In this document: positions 14,801 through 26,800 of the stretch, piece by piece | Numbering within the stretch: the stretch's first letter is position 1 | Layout: every line of letters starts with the position of its first letter | Source of the DNA: Tretioscincus oriximinensis | Lineage: Eukaryota; Chordata; Lepidosauria; Squamata; Gymnophthalmidae | DNA length: 64,000 bases | Reading direction: 5' to 3' | NCBI GenBank assembly: GCA_022410635.1 | Contig: JAJVDF010000255.1 | Location: 282,097-346,096 of the forward strand | The notes under the pieces: generated by a model | What the model saw: the letters and a program-made list of their open reading frames with translations, nothing else | What the model was told of the DNA's origin: nothing | The model's database searches: none | Position numbers and translations under genes: made by a program

Positions 14801-17800
14801 AAACACTAAACTGGGTTAAATATGTAATAAAGGCAATTGAATTGGTTTTGGAATGGAGACAGTTTTATATGGAAAAACGTAGACAGAATTTAACTAAAGT
14901 ACTAATGTTTAATAAATTATGTGACAGGAAAGGGAGCAAATATCTGTGAATACGAACATCTGTGAGGAAGAACTACTTCCTACGCTTGATAAATGGATAT
15001 AATAAGGTATGATTTTGTTGGTTCTGGGAGGGTGTGTGAATGCGTTTTGTTTGTACACCTGTATGTTTGTATATCTGGTTGGTTTTCTTTATTATTACTA
15101 TTTTTTGTTTGTTTATTATGTCATTTTATACAATGTGCACGTATAATACAAATAATGTAATTATTATATGCAAATACTCTACCTCTGTATCTCTCTATTT
15201 CTATCTACCTATCTATATCTCTCCATATGACTCTAAATCACTACTGCGGACTTACTTTTCCAGCTACAAAAGGCACATCACCCAATCGCAACCTGTAGTG
15301 AGTCGGTGCATGGAAATAGACTGCTCCAGAGTCACGATTCTAATAGGACAGAGAACAAATTCCCAGGATTAAGGTGGGGTGAGGATCTGCTCCAGGCCAC
15401 ATAAAGGAAACAGTGCAAATAAGATACAGTGTCTGAAATGATCAGATGAACCAGGAGTCCTTTCCCGTTCCCCCATCTTGTGGGAACTCCGCTCTCTGTT
15501 CCCCCCAACGTGGGGCTACCTGTGCCACTCTCTCTCCTAGCAGCCAAGGGGATGGCTCCTCCTTCGTTCCCCTTGGCTGCTGGGAGAGAGGGTGGCACCA
15601 GTAGTGTCATGTTGGGGGAATGGAAGGCAGAGTTCCCCCAATATGGTGGTTCCCACAGGGAAACAGCTATTAATGAAGGTAAAAATTGCCAAAATAATTC
15701 TATGCAGTCTGTCCCCGAACCCCCTGTGAAGCACTCAGCAGTCACCGCTGGGGATCTTCCTTTTGTTGGGAGGAGAATAAGTCTGAAATGGAAATACGAA
15801 TAGAGCCCTTTGATGGATAAAGTGCATTTGCTAGCGTAAATCACAATCATTATTTATAATGCCCCTTTCACAAAAGGGCAGCACACATAGCGTTTGTTGC
15901 TTTCTCCACAACAAACATCCTGTGAAGTAGATGGGGCCGAGAGAGTTCTAAAGAATTGTGACTAGCCCAAGGTCAACCAACTGGCTTCACGGAGGAGTGG
16001 GGAATCAAACCGGGAAACTACCAGAGTCCGACACTCTGACCATTTACACCACTCTTCCCTTGAATTCACTCTGCTTTGGCAACAAGACTCTTTTCCTCTC
16101 AGCAGTAGCACTAAAAATCCACACTCAGATTCAATTTTACCTTTTCCTGCTGCTTTGCTTTCTTCTTGATTTTCTTGCCTTTGGAAGATTCTGGCCACGA
16201 CGGTGACCGCATTTGTGCCTCCAGCAACTTTTTGTTGTTCTCCAAACTGTTTTGAAGCTGCCAAGATAAATCTGGGAGTTCATATCACCTTCTTTCATTC
16301 CAAAGAACAGAAAGTGAACAGGGGCAGGGTGAAACAAGTAAGAAAGTGATAGACAAGTTCATGAGGATAGGGGTTAGGGATAGCTACTAGAATGGTAGGA
16401 AGGTTGGAGAAACAATTCTAGATTTTCTGGGCACTGAGAACAGATGAACATTTTGCCACCTTCTAGTTCAGAATGCTCAGAAGCCACTGGAAGGCCACTG
16501 TGGGAGACAGAATGCTGGGACTAAGTAGGCTGTGGGCCAGCAGGACTCTTCCAAATTCAGGCTAAGAGACCCTGTCCAAAGATCTGGAAAACATCTTTCA
16601 GACAGTAAAAGTATAGATGTGACTATATATTAAAGATGTGACTCACAGATAGATTTTTATGAAACTGATAAAGAGCAGCTTGTAAATAGTTCTACTCAAA
16701 ATAGTAGAAAGAAAGCAAACATTTGTTCCTTTTTGTGTAAGAGTTTTCTTTATCTAAAAGCTTTTGAATGAAGAAGTATAACCAACATCTCCCTCTCAGA
16801 TCCAACCCCAAAACTCAGAATTTGCTAGCAAGGTCCAAGAGGAATGGTATTATAATCAAATGTACCTTTTTAATGAAATTTTCTGGTGGAAGGGATGGAG
16901 ATATCCTGAACACATGATCTGTCAGACATAACATATCTGATAGGCCCTTAGTTTGATCTTGACGTATGGGGGCTGGCCAAGGCTCTGAGAGTTCAGTTCA
17001 ATAGGCAACAGATGCTTGACAGACTAAGAGTAGTCATTGGGTAGAATCTCCATTTAAGAACATAAGAGGAGCCCTGCTGAATGAGGCCAGAGTTCACCTA
17101 GTCCAACACTTTGTCTCACACAGAGGCCCACCAATTAAGAACATAAGAAGAGCCATACTGGATCGGGCCAGAGCCCATCTAGTTCTGTCTCATACAGATG
17201 CCCACCAAATGCACTGGGCAGTCTGAACAGAGGAAAGCAAAATATGCACCTGTTCATGACTCCCTGCAAATGGTATTTCAGTAGTCCTGCCTGTTGCTCC
17301 ATCCCAGAAACAGTATCAAATGATCCATCTTAGTATCTATTTATACCCTTGGCGTCCATGAACTTGTCTAATCCTGTCTTAAAGCTACCCAGGCTGCTAG
17401 CCACGTCACCTCTTCTGGAAGCAAATTCCACAGGCCAATGACCCTCTGAGTGATTGCCTGTCCTAATTCTTATGTTCATCAGCTTCAAGGAATGTCCTCT
17501 TGTCCTGTCCTAGTGTCGTGTGTTGTGTTTTAGGCGGGAGAATCTGCCCGTCACTTGTTAAAATTATGAACGGAGAATGCCACAACACTCTCAGTGTAAA
17601 TATGTTGTGCTTAACGTACTGCTTAATCATTCCATTGCATCTCTTCAAACGTGGTCAATATCTGCTAGCATTTATTCAATATCTGCTAGCATCATACAAA
17701 TACACCCATTACCCCATTAATGTACATTTTTCAGCTGGCAAACCAAGCCAAAATCTTCAAACACAATGCTACAGAAATGAAACTATCAGCCTCTTAGACA

Positions 17801-20800
17801 TCTTTCCTTTGTTCAAAGAATCTACTGTCTTCTTCCTCTACTTCATCCTTAAAAAAGCTTTGAGAAGAAAATCAGCGAGTAGCCCAAGGTCACACAAGCT
17901 TTATCTTTTTGGCTAGATTAGGCATGGAAGACTTTTTTGTAGCATTAGAGACGACAATATGAAGAACTTACTTCAGCTGCCTTTTGCTGCACTAATTTTC
18001 TTGCGTTTTCTTCCTCTTGGAGTTTCTCTTCCAATTCTTGCATTTTTTTCTGATTAAAAGAAAAAGAAAAAGAAACCTAATATAAAAACCACTGTACCAC
18101 AGTGAATAATATAGATGGACTGAAAGAATTACAACTCCCACAATTTTTTATTGTTTCCTTTCCCATGGACTCAGTCAAAGTTATATTCTAGCGCTTGAAG
18201 AACACCACACTGCTTAGAAAGCTGGCTGTGATACTCCAAACAAGGCCTCCCTGCTCTCCTAAACTAACACACAATTGTCAGTGCTCACATGGCCTGAATC
18301 CACATTTACTCCTATCAGAGATGCAAGAGATAGAGACATGCAGGAGGGCCTTCTTTGGGGTGGCTTCCACACTCTGAAAGAGCCTCCCTCTAGAGCAGGG
18401 GTGGGGAACCTAAGGCTGTGGGGTAGATGCAGCCCACAAAACCATTTGATCCGGTACGCATCATACTTCCTTCCAAAGGAACCATTTGGTACGCATCCGG
18501 CATGCTCCCTATGCAACCAATAGGGCTTCCCAGGCTAAATAACAGTTCCTCACTTTGTTAAAACATGAAGAGAACACCAGAAGAGAGGGAGACGGTGAGG
18601 GGATGGGGGGAGCACTGAAAAGTCTGCAATTTTGTGGGTCTGAGGGGGGTGGGGTGGCATATGAGTGTTTTATATACAGTGGTACCTCGGATCTCGAACG
18701 CCTTGAAAGTCGACCAAATCAGTGTTCGACTGGCAGATTCCAGAAACTTTTGTCCTGGAATCCGAACACCGATTTGGAACTCGAACTTCCATCGGTGTTT
18801 TTTCGGCCCGGTGCGCCTTGCTGACGTCATCAGAGCGCGTTTTTTCGGCCCGGCGCGCCTTGCTTCGGTTCTTGAACAAAATGGTTCTCGACCGTCCTGC
18901 TGGAACGAATTGTGTTCGAGAACCGAGGTACCACTGTATTTATATTTCTTCCTGTAGGAAGTGGTGGCAGCCTACATTGATTACTTAATCCTGTGTCTTA
19001 ATATATATTCCACCATCTTATCGATATTAATCAACAAAAAAGAACTAACTACCCAGTGCCTAATACAGTGATGGTGAACCTTTGGAGCTTGGTGTGTCAA
19101 AACAAAAACTCACTGAATTTGAGTGCCGTGTCACATTTAGAAATATCCATAATTTGTGATATTTGTAGCTCAAGTGTAGTAAAAAAAAAGTTATATTTCT
19201 GATATATCAGTATTTATTAAAGAAGCAAAAACAAATCATTCTTTACATTAGTGACTATTTTGTTGCTGAATTTCATTTGCAAAATCTTCAACTGAAGGTT
19301 GATATTTTGTGCACTTCAAGCCCAAGCAAATGCTGCCAAGTTCATTTGTCAGTCAGTTTATTTTATTGGTTTTATTGTACTGATTTTTTCCCAATTTTCC
19401 CACTTTTTAAATTAAAAAATAATTTTTACATTTTAATTTAATTAGGGCAGCAGTGTGTTACCCAAAATGCCTTGGCGTGTTACCTTTGACAAGACAGGTT
19501 TATGGACACCAAGGGTATAAATGGGTACTAGGATGGATGGATGTTGTCTCCAGGATGGCGCAACAGGCAGGAGTCCTGAAATGCCCTTTGCAGGGAGTCA
19601 TGAACAGGCGCATATTTTGCTTTCCTCTGTTCGGACTGCCCAGGTGCATCTGGTAAGCCTCTGTGTGACACAGAATGCTGGACTTGATAGGCTGTGGCCT
19701 GATCCTATATGGCTCTTCTTATGTTCTTATGTACATGTGTCATAGGTTAGCCATCATTGGCCTAATACATAACAGAGCCTACGATAAAATAGCTACCAAA
19801 AATATACAAAGAACCACCTAATAAATTATTTCCCTCAGAAGGCTCGGCTGTGGTATCATTACATCCAATAGTTCTGGAATAAAGCTTGTGTGTTTCAAAA
19901 TAAAGCAGTCCTGATAGTGTTTTATTCCAAAATATCCAAATAACATGGAATAATTAAGCAACAATCTGTACAATTTTGTACGATTAGTATTCTTCTCGTA
20001 GAGCTGCATTTATGTGTAAGCCATTTCTTGCAGTTTTGCATGGCCAGAGAGAACTATCTTGTGACCAAAGAACTGAACTGAACACTTGAGTGGGAGGGGG
20101 GGAGTTTTTCACCCCCACCTGGGAATTTTCGGCATCAGAAGCAAGCATCAAACGGGATAAGGGCCAAGACTCACCCCTCAATTTTGTCCTGGTTTCTGGC
20201 AAGGACAGCAAAAAGCAATTGCAGGACCTAAACAAGATCCCACATTTCACTCTTGCTATCTGGATGGAGGTAACCTTGAAGTGCTTCAGTAATTCATGTT
20301 ATCATTAAATGAAGCTAATGCAAACATATTATGGCTTTCTGGATGACAAATGCTTCCTTTTATCAGCCTACCAATAAGTACTGTAAATTGTAACCTGGTT
20401 TTGTTCTAATTTAAGGCAGGGAAGATATTAGAAGTGGAGCTCAGGGAAGGTTTTGGGTGGCCTGATTTTGGATTCCGTATCGCTCATGAATTTGTCCAAA
20501 CTTCTTTTGAAACCACTAAAGAAAACAGCCGACCCTTTTGCAAGTCATTTCCAAAGATGATGGCCAGGGTAATAATGTCAAGGCCTGGGATCAACAGATT
20601 ACATGCAAGATTGCGCAGCTCTGGTCTCAGTGGGTGAAAAACCAAGACTCACCTCTGCAAGAGACTGCATCGCATTAAGCCTGGCATATTCTTTCTCCAG
20701 AAGATCCAACCTTTCCAGTCTAGTTTTCACCTGCGATTGGCCAAGGAAGCTTTCGTTACCTAATGTGGCCTGAATTAAAAAAAAGAAAAAGCAAGACTCC

Positions 20801-23800
20801 TGGTTAATCGCGGGACAAACTGGGAATAAACATTTCCCTGTAGGATTCCCCCGCATCCCCCACAGAAAGGCACAGAAACCCCATAAGCTTTTAGCTAGCA
20901 TTAAATTCTATGAAGTTCATTTGATACGGCACTTGTTACTGTTATTGGCAATATTTCAAAGATTTCATTCCAGGTATTTAACACCCCACTTCACCTGTAT
21001 CAGAAGAATAAACGATACCAAGGCATACATACCTGCTTCGCCAAGACAGTTTTCTTCTCGACTTCTGCCTGCGCTATCATTTGCTTCATGTAATCCAGTT
21101 GCTTTTCTAAAAGGCTGCAGTGGGTTTCCGCACCTGCCAACTGAGCTGCCAGTTCTGGACACAGGGAAGAAAGAGATGCAGACCGCGGTAATTTCTCTAC
21201 AACCATTTCTCTGTCACTGACCTAAATGGAAAATCTTATCTTTAAAAACCCAAGATATTGAAGATGTACGTTACCAGCCTAATACAAAAGACGAGTCATT
21301 CCAGTTTTGCTCAAATGACACGTAATATGTTTTGATTACAGAAAAGCTTCTGGGAAGACCTGACAACTTAAAGGTCCGAAAGACCAGGTAATGTGCAATG
21401 CAACACCTGAAGTCGTGGAGTAGCAGTAGATCCTCTAGCCGCACTCCAATCGCACCTGTAAGCCCATAAAGTAAATCTCTGTGGAAACATTCTAAAGCAT
21501 CAGTGAACAGAAAGCATTCCTAGCAACGGAACTGTTCTTGGAACGTGACCCTGCATTCTAATTCCATGAGATTAGTTACATTGTAAAAGGCCTTTAGCTC
21601 AGTAGTAGAGCAAATGCCTGAAAAGCAGAGGGTTACTGGTCCAATATTCGGGCCGTTCTTGGATGTAGATGATGGCAAACTACTTCTGTGTCTGTACCGA
21701 AAAAAAAGCATAGAGGCAATCATGGAGGTACCCACGCTTTCCACTAGCAACAGGCCACAAAACAATGCTACCTAGCAACAAGAACAACAAAAGGACTTAC
21801 TGATCCCAGATAAATCTTCTTTAGCTTGCCTGACTGCTATGGGTTTTCTTTTACGATCCACGGTTGCTTATTTAAGAACACATAAAAGGAGCCCTGCTGA
21901 ATTGTGCCAAAGCTCATCTAATTCTTCATTCTGTCTCATCCAGGGGTCCACCAATTGCCCCGGGGAATCTCAAGCAGAAGAAGCAAAATATGAACATCGG
22001 TACTTACCTGAGGTGGTATTCAAGAGGACGGAGAGGGAAGGGATGTCGGACAAATGGGTTATTCCAGGAGACCCCTGCAGGAAGCGACATAACAATAATG
22101 GTCTCTCCCTACCCATAATACCCCTTGTAGCAGGGTTAGATCCCCAGTCTTCTGGAGATGTAGGTAGAGAAAGAAAAGCTGTTAGCCAATAGTACTCCTA
22201 GACCCAAACAAGGAAAGAAACACACAACTACAATTTGATGAGCCAAAAAGAAACGTTTAATAACAGTAGCAAAAAAGGGAGCCCAACTGTTATTAACGAA
22301 CCAGATCCCGCAAGGAGTGAGGAGGCTGATCAGTACTAGAAAAAGAACCATCTGTCCCACACGGGACTCCCCCCTAGATGATGGGAGGGGCGACATCCCT
22401 TCCCTCTCCGTCTTCTTGAACACCACCTCAGGTAACTACAGGTGTTCATTTCACAGAGGACGGAACCGGGAAGGGATGTCGGACAAATGGGACGTACCAG
22501 AGCAATCCCAGAACCGGGCGGGAACTAGGTGGAGTCCTGGTCCACAGAGTCTGATCCAAAAAATATATTCTGGAGGATCACTCTTCCCATAGAGCCCCTG
22601 CTAGACTTGAAGATATCCAGTTTGTAGTGGCGGGTGAACGTGGAAGGGTTCTTCCACGTAGCCGCCAAACAAACTTCATCCAGAGAGGCCTGATTATAAT
22701 ACGCCCAAGAAGCAGCCGCTGCCCTGGTAGAGTGCGCACATATCCCAGACGGAGTGGGTTTCCCCAAAAGCCGGTAGGCCATCTTAATACATTCCACCAC
22801 CCAATATGCGATGGTTTTGGCCGAAGCCGGGAGGCCCTTCTTAATAGAGTGGAACAAGGTAAACAGGAATTCCGTTTTACGAAAGGCCTTGGTGCGTCTG
22901 ACATAGATTAAGAGAGCCCTGTGAACGTCCAGGGTATGCCAGTATTCTTCCAATCGAGTCTTAGGATTGGGGCAGAAGGAGGGAACCTGGAGGAAGGCAT
23001 CCCTATGAAATCTTGAATCCACTTTAGGTCGAAACAGGGTAATTAGTCCTAAGGGAAATGATGTCCCTAGACACCTGAAAGCATTGGGGGTGGAGAGAAA
23101 GGGCTGCCAGTTCTGAAACCCTACGAGGGGTGACCACCGCCATGAGGAAGGCTGTTTTATATGTGAGATGAAGGAGGGAAGCCTGTTCCAGAGGTTCAAA
23201 AGGTGCAGACATGAGAGCTTTGAGAACAGTATGTAGGTGCCACACTGGAAAACGATGAACAGGTGGGGGCTTGGCCAATTTGACCGAACGAAGGAACTTC
23301 TGAATGTGTGGATGAGAGGACAGGGGTTTGGGTGCCCCAATGTCCGGAACAGAGGCCAAAGCTGCGACGTGCCTCTTAAGGGTACTGAAAGCCAACCTCT
23401 GAGAGGCCCCCCGCTATAGAAAGATGAGGACGGCCTCCAGGGAGGGGGAGAAGGGGTCCATCCCAGAAGCCCTGGCCCAGGAGCAGAAGACCTTCCATGA
23501 CGAACTGTACACCCTGAGCGTAGATTGTCTCTTGTCAGAAACTAGGGTGGAGATTACATCCTCAGGATATCCTAACAGGCGGAACTGCGTCCTCTGACCT
23601 TTCATGCAGTCAGAGTAAGCAGGTCGGGTCGGGGTGGTTGAATCTGCCCTGGGAGAGAAGGTTGTGGCGGGCCGGAAGAGGAACTGGCATGGACACCGCT
23701 AGACTGCGAAGCAGAGGAAACCACGCCCTGCAAGGCCAAAATGGAGCAATGATAATAACCGTAGATGGTGATTGCTGAAGACGGGTCAGGAAGCTGTGGA

Positions 23801-26800
23801 TCAGCAGGGTGTGTGGGAAAGCCTAAAGAAGACCCGGGGGCCAGGGGTGCGTGAGAGCATCCATGCCTTCAGCCTGAGGGTGAAAGAACTGGGTCAGGAA
23901 GTGGGGAAGCTGAGATTTTTCAGGGGAGGCAAAGAGGTCCATTACCGGCTGACCCCAGAGGAGAGCCAGGGATTCGAAGACCCTGTTGAAGGACCATTCC
24001 ATCGGAGGCAAGGAGTGTCTGCTGAGGGCGTCACACACTGAGATACCAATGCAGAAATCGGGGCGTCCACTAGGGGGACCTTCCACAGGTCTGGTTCCCC
24101 AATGTCCCCGGCAAAGAACCGGCATGGAATTGGTAGAATTTTAGCTGCCCTGTTGGGGGATTCCCATTCCTTTAGCACCTCCCTACGAAAGGATTTAGGG
24201 AAAGGTGCAGATGGCTGGGATTGAACCGGGGATAGCATGAGGTTGGTGAGTTCTTCAGCCAGGTGATCTGGTAAGGTTTGAACCGGCTTCATATTTAGTG
24301 AAGAAAGCATCTTGGACAACAATTTGGGAAATTCGTCCAAAGGGAAGAGGCATGGAACAGCCACCTGCCTTGCTAATGGTGGCTCTGTAGCGGTGGCCTC
24401 ATCCAGATCCTCAGCGAAGAGGTCCTGGAAAGCCCCTGGGAGCTGGTGTTCTGGAGAAGGGTCCCCAGAAAGATCATGAGTGTCCTCTTCGTCACTGGAG
24501 CCCCTAGGATCGTACTCGGAGATCCCCGCCACCGAAAGAGGGGAGGGGGGAAGATCCTCCAAGACATTTATTAAGTCCAGGTGCTTTGTCTTTGCCGATG
24601 CCTTCCTGTAAACGGGGGGGTCGACACAAGCTGGGGCTGTTCTGACTGGAGAAAGAAGAGCCAGAGCCACTTGGGCTTCCCCCGGTGGTGACCGCTTCCT
24701 TTTAGCCGAACCGCGATGCCTAACCTTAGGAATCGCTCCCGATGCTGGGGTGGACTGTGGCATCGGGGGTGGCCTCTGATCTTGGGAAGATGAGGGGTCC
24801 TTCCCATGGCGAGAACCCTTGCGGTCACGAGGAGGGGGAGGAGGCCCCTGCCTTCGACGAATGCCGCCGTTTATGCTTATGGCGCGGCTGGCCCCTTTTG
24901 GAACCTGAATCTGCCATAGAATCTCAAGGAAGTAGGTCGAATAGAAGATAGGGGGCTTGCACCTGCGGCGCCGCAGCGGCCAATTTCTTAAAAAATTCTA
25001 GCATGCCCTCCATTACCATGCGGAGACTGTCTAAGTCCGAAGGGGCTGCAGGGGCGGCTGGCATATTGGAGGAAGTGGGCGCCATTGAGGGATGCTGGGT
25101 CGTGTCACGCTCCGCCGTGTCAGAAGCTGGGTGGGGCGGAGGGACTGCAAACTGAGTTGGCTGCACGGACAGAGCCAAGGCGACGTCAGCCAGAGGAGGA
25201 GGCGCGGCTGGAGCGGGCGCTGATTTTGAATCCTTCGGCCGTTGCTTTGCACGGGCTGGCTCCTGCGCAAAGGCTTCCGCGGTGGTTGTAGCTGCTTTCT
25301 GAGGAGCCGCGGCTCTTTTTGACGGCCTGGCTGAGGATACAGTGTCCTCCATAGCTGGGTCGAAGCACGGGGACGGATCTTCAGCAACTCGGTCGGAGAC
25401 TGGGGAGAACCCCGCAGCAACCACTGTCCCACACTACCGAGGGGGGGACAGGGCAGGGGGGAGCGAGCGACCCGCGAGGGAGGCAAGACAACCCTGGTAG
25501 TTTTTTAATAAAGGCCTGGAAGGCCGAGAGTTCCCAAGGCGATGGGGGAGCTGCCCAATATTCCCAGGGGCCGGCCGGAGAATGTTCGCCTGAGACGCGG
25601 TCGGTGCTGGGGACGGACCGACTGCTGGCAGAGGGTCGCGTCACACCAGAGGGGGGAGGAACACTGGACTCACCCCCACTCCAATCGCTAAAGTCCATAA
25701 GAGATGTCAAAGAAAAGGATTAGTAGGTCTAGAAGACTGCTGTCATTCCTGCACGAAGCGACAGAAGACTGGGGATCTAACCCTGCTACAAGGGATATTA
25801 TGGGTAGGGAGAGACCATTATTGTTCTGTCTCTTCCTGCAGGGGTCTCCTGGAATAACCCATTTGTACGACATCCCTTCCCGATTCCGTCCTCTGTGAAC
25901 TTCACCTGTTCTTGACTCCTTACAAATGGTACTTCATGAATCCTGCTCCATCCCAGAGTATTGGAAATTTATACTCTTGGCTTTCATTAACTTGTCTAAT
26001 CCTGTCTTAAAGCTATCTAGGCTGCTACTACCACCACCTCTTCTAGAAGTGAATTCCTCTAAGAGAAAAAATAGTTTCCCTCGTCTGTCCTAAACATCAA
26101 TTTCAAGGAATGTCCCCTGTTGTGTGATCGAGAAAAAAATCCTGCTTGGCATGGATAAAGGGAACAGAAAATTTTTTTTTGTCTCTGTTCACTTTATCCA
26201 TCCCAAGCAGGATTTTATATCTTCAATCAGTAAACACCCTCTTACAAGGGTAACAGTGCAGCCTGATTTCAGAAGGCAAGTAGAAATCGTCCTAGAAATA
26301 AGGGACATGCACAGATTTAGTAGATAGTATCACACATTAATCTGGTAGGTGTATTTGAAGTCCACCATGGGCAAAGGGGTTCTTGGACAACATTTTGTGT
26401 GGTCTCCTGGCTGCTCCTGCTTTCTGTGAATTCCTAACTGCATAACATGAACAGTTCAGGTGCCCCGAGAAGCTTAGCAATTCATTCTCATTGAGAGGGA
26501 CAGCAAAAAAAAAAACTAGCACCATTGAACTCCCCCCTCCAGTATGAAACCATAGGAAATGTTGAATGGGTTATAAGCGAACTGATCCATTGCACGGGTA
26601 GAATTTTAACATACAGTATTTTTTTTAAAAAAATCACTTTAACGCAAACACCAGAATGGGAACACGAAGCTAAGACTCCTCATTAATATGGAATTCTATA
26701 AACATACTCCAAATTTTACTAAAATAATACAATGTCCTTTCTGCACTGGGCTTTATGGCACAAATGGCTCAGGTGTTAAAAGCCATTCTTTCATGCAAGA

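Larger units (their letters stand above)
21996..25900 (-). mobile_element. DIRS-type tyrosine-recombinase retrotransposon, internally deleted
   Basis: DIRS elements replicate through an RNA and integrate with a tyrosine recombinase (YR) instead of an integrase, without target duplication (family knowledge). Here inverted terminal repeats lie at 22023-22154 and 25762-25894. An internal complementary region (22391-22491) carries the complement of the left end next to a copy of the right end. On the minus strand come gag-like frames (25424-24924, 24763-about 24050), a remnant of the pol C-terminus (about 24090-23640: [25 protein letters not shown]) and the YR (23605-22525, frameshifted). No reverse-transcriptase motifs are present; gag runs straight into the RNase H end, so the centre is deleted. 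The insertion is in intron 3 of CEP57 on the same strand and is probably inactive. Confidence 0.88.

Noticed and set aside
15700..15790. Plus-strand peptide [15 protein letters not shown] resembling the CEP57 block HYRLCLGDMPFVAGK
   Set aside because: It is on the wrong strand and has no splice sites. The true exon was then found on the minus strand at 15256-15339 with full splice signals.
25031..25486. Arg/Pro-rich 151-codon minus frame in the DIRS
   Set aside because: Overlaps the gag-like frame in a second register; codon composition follows from the GC-rich sequence.
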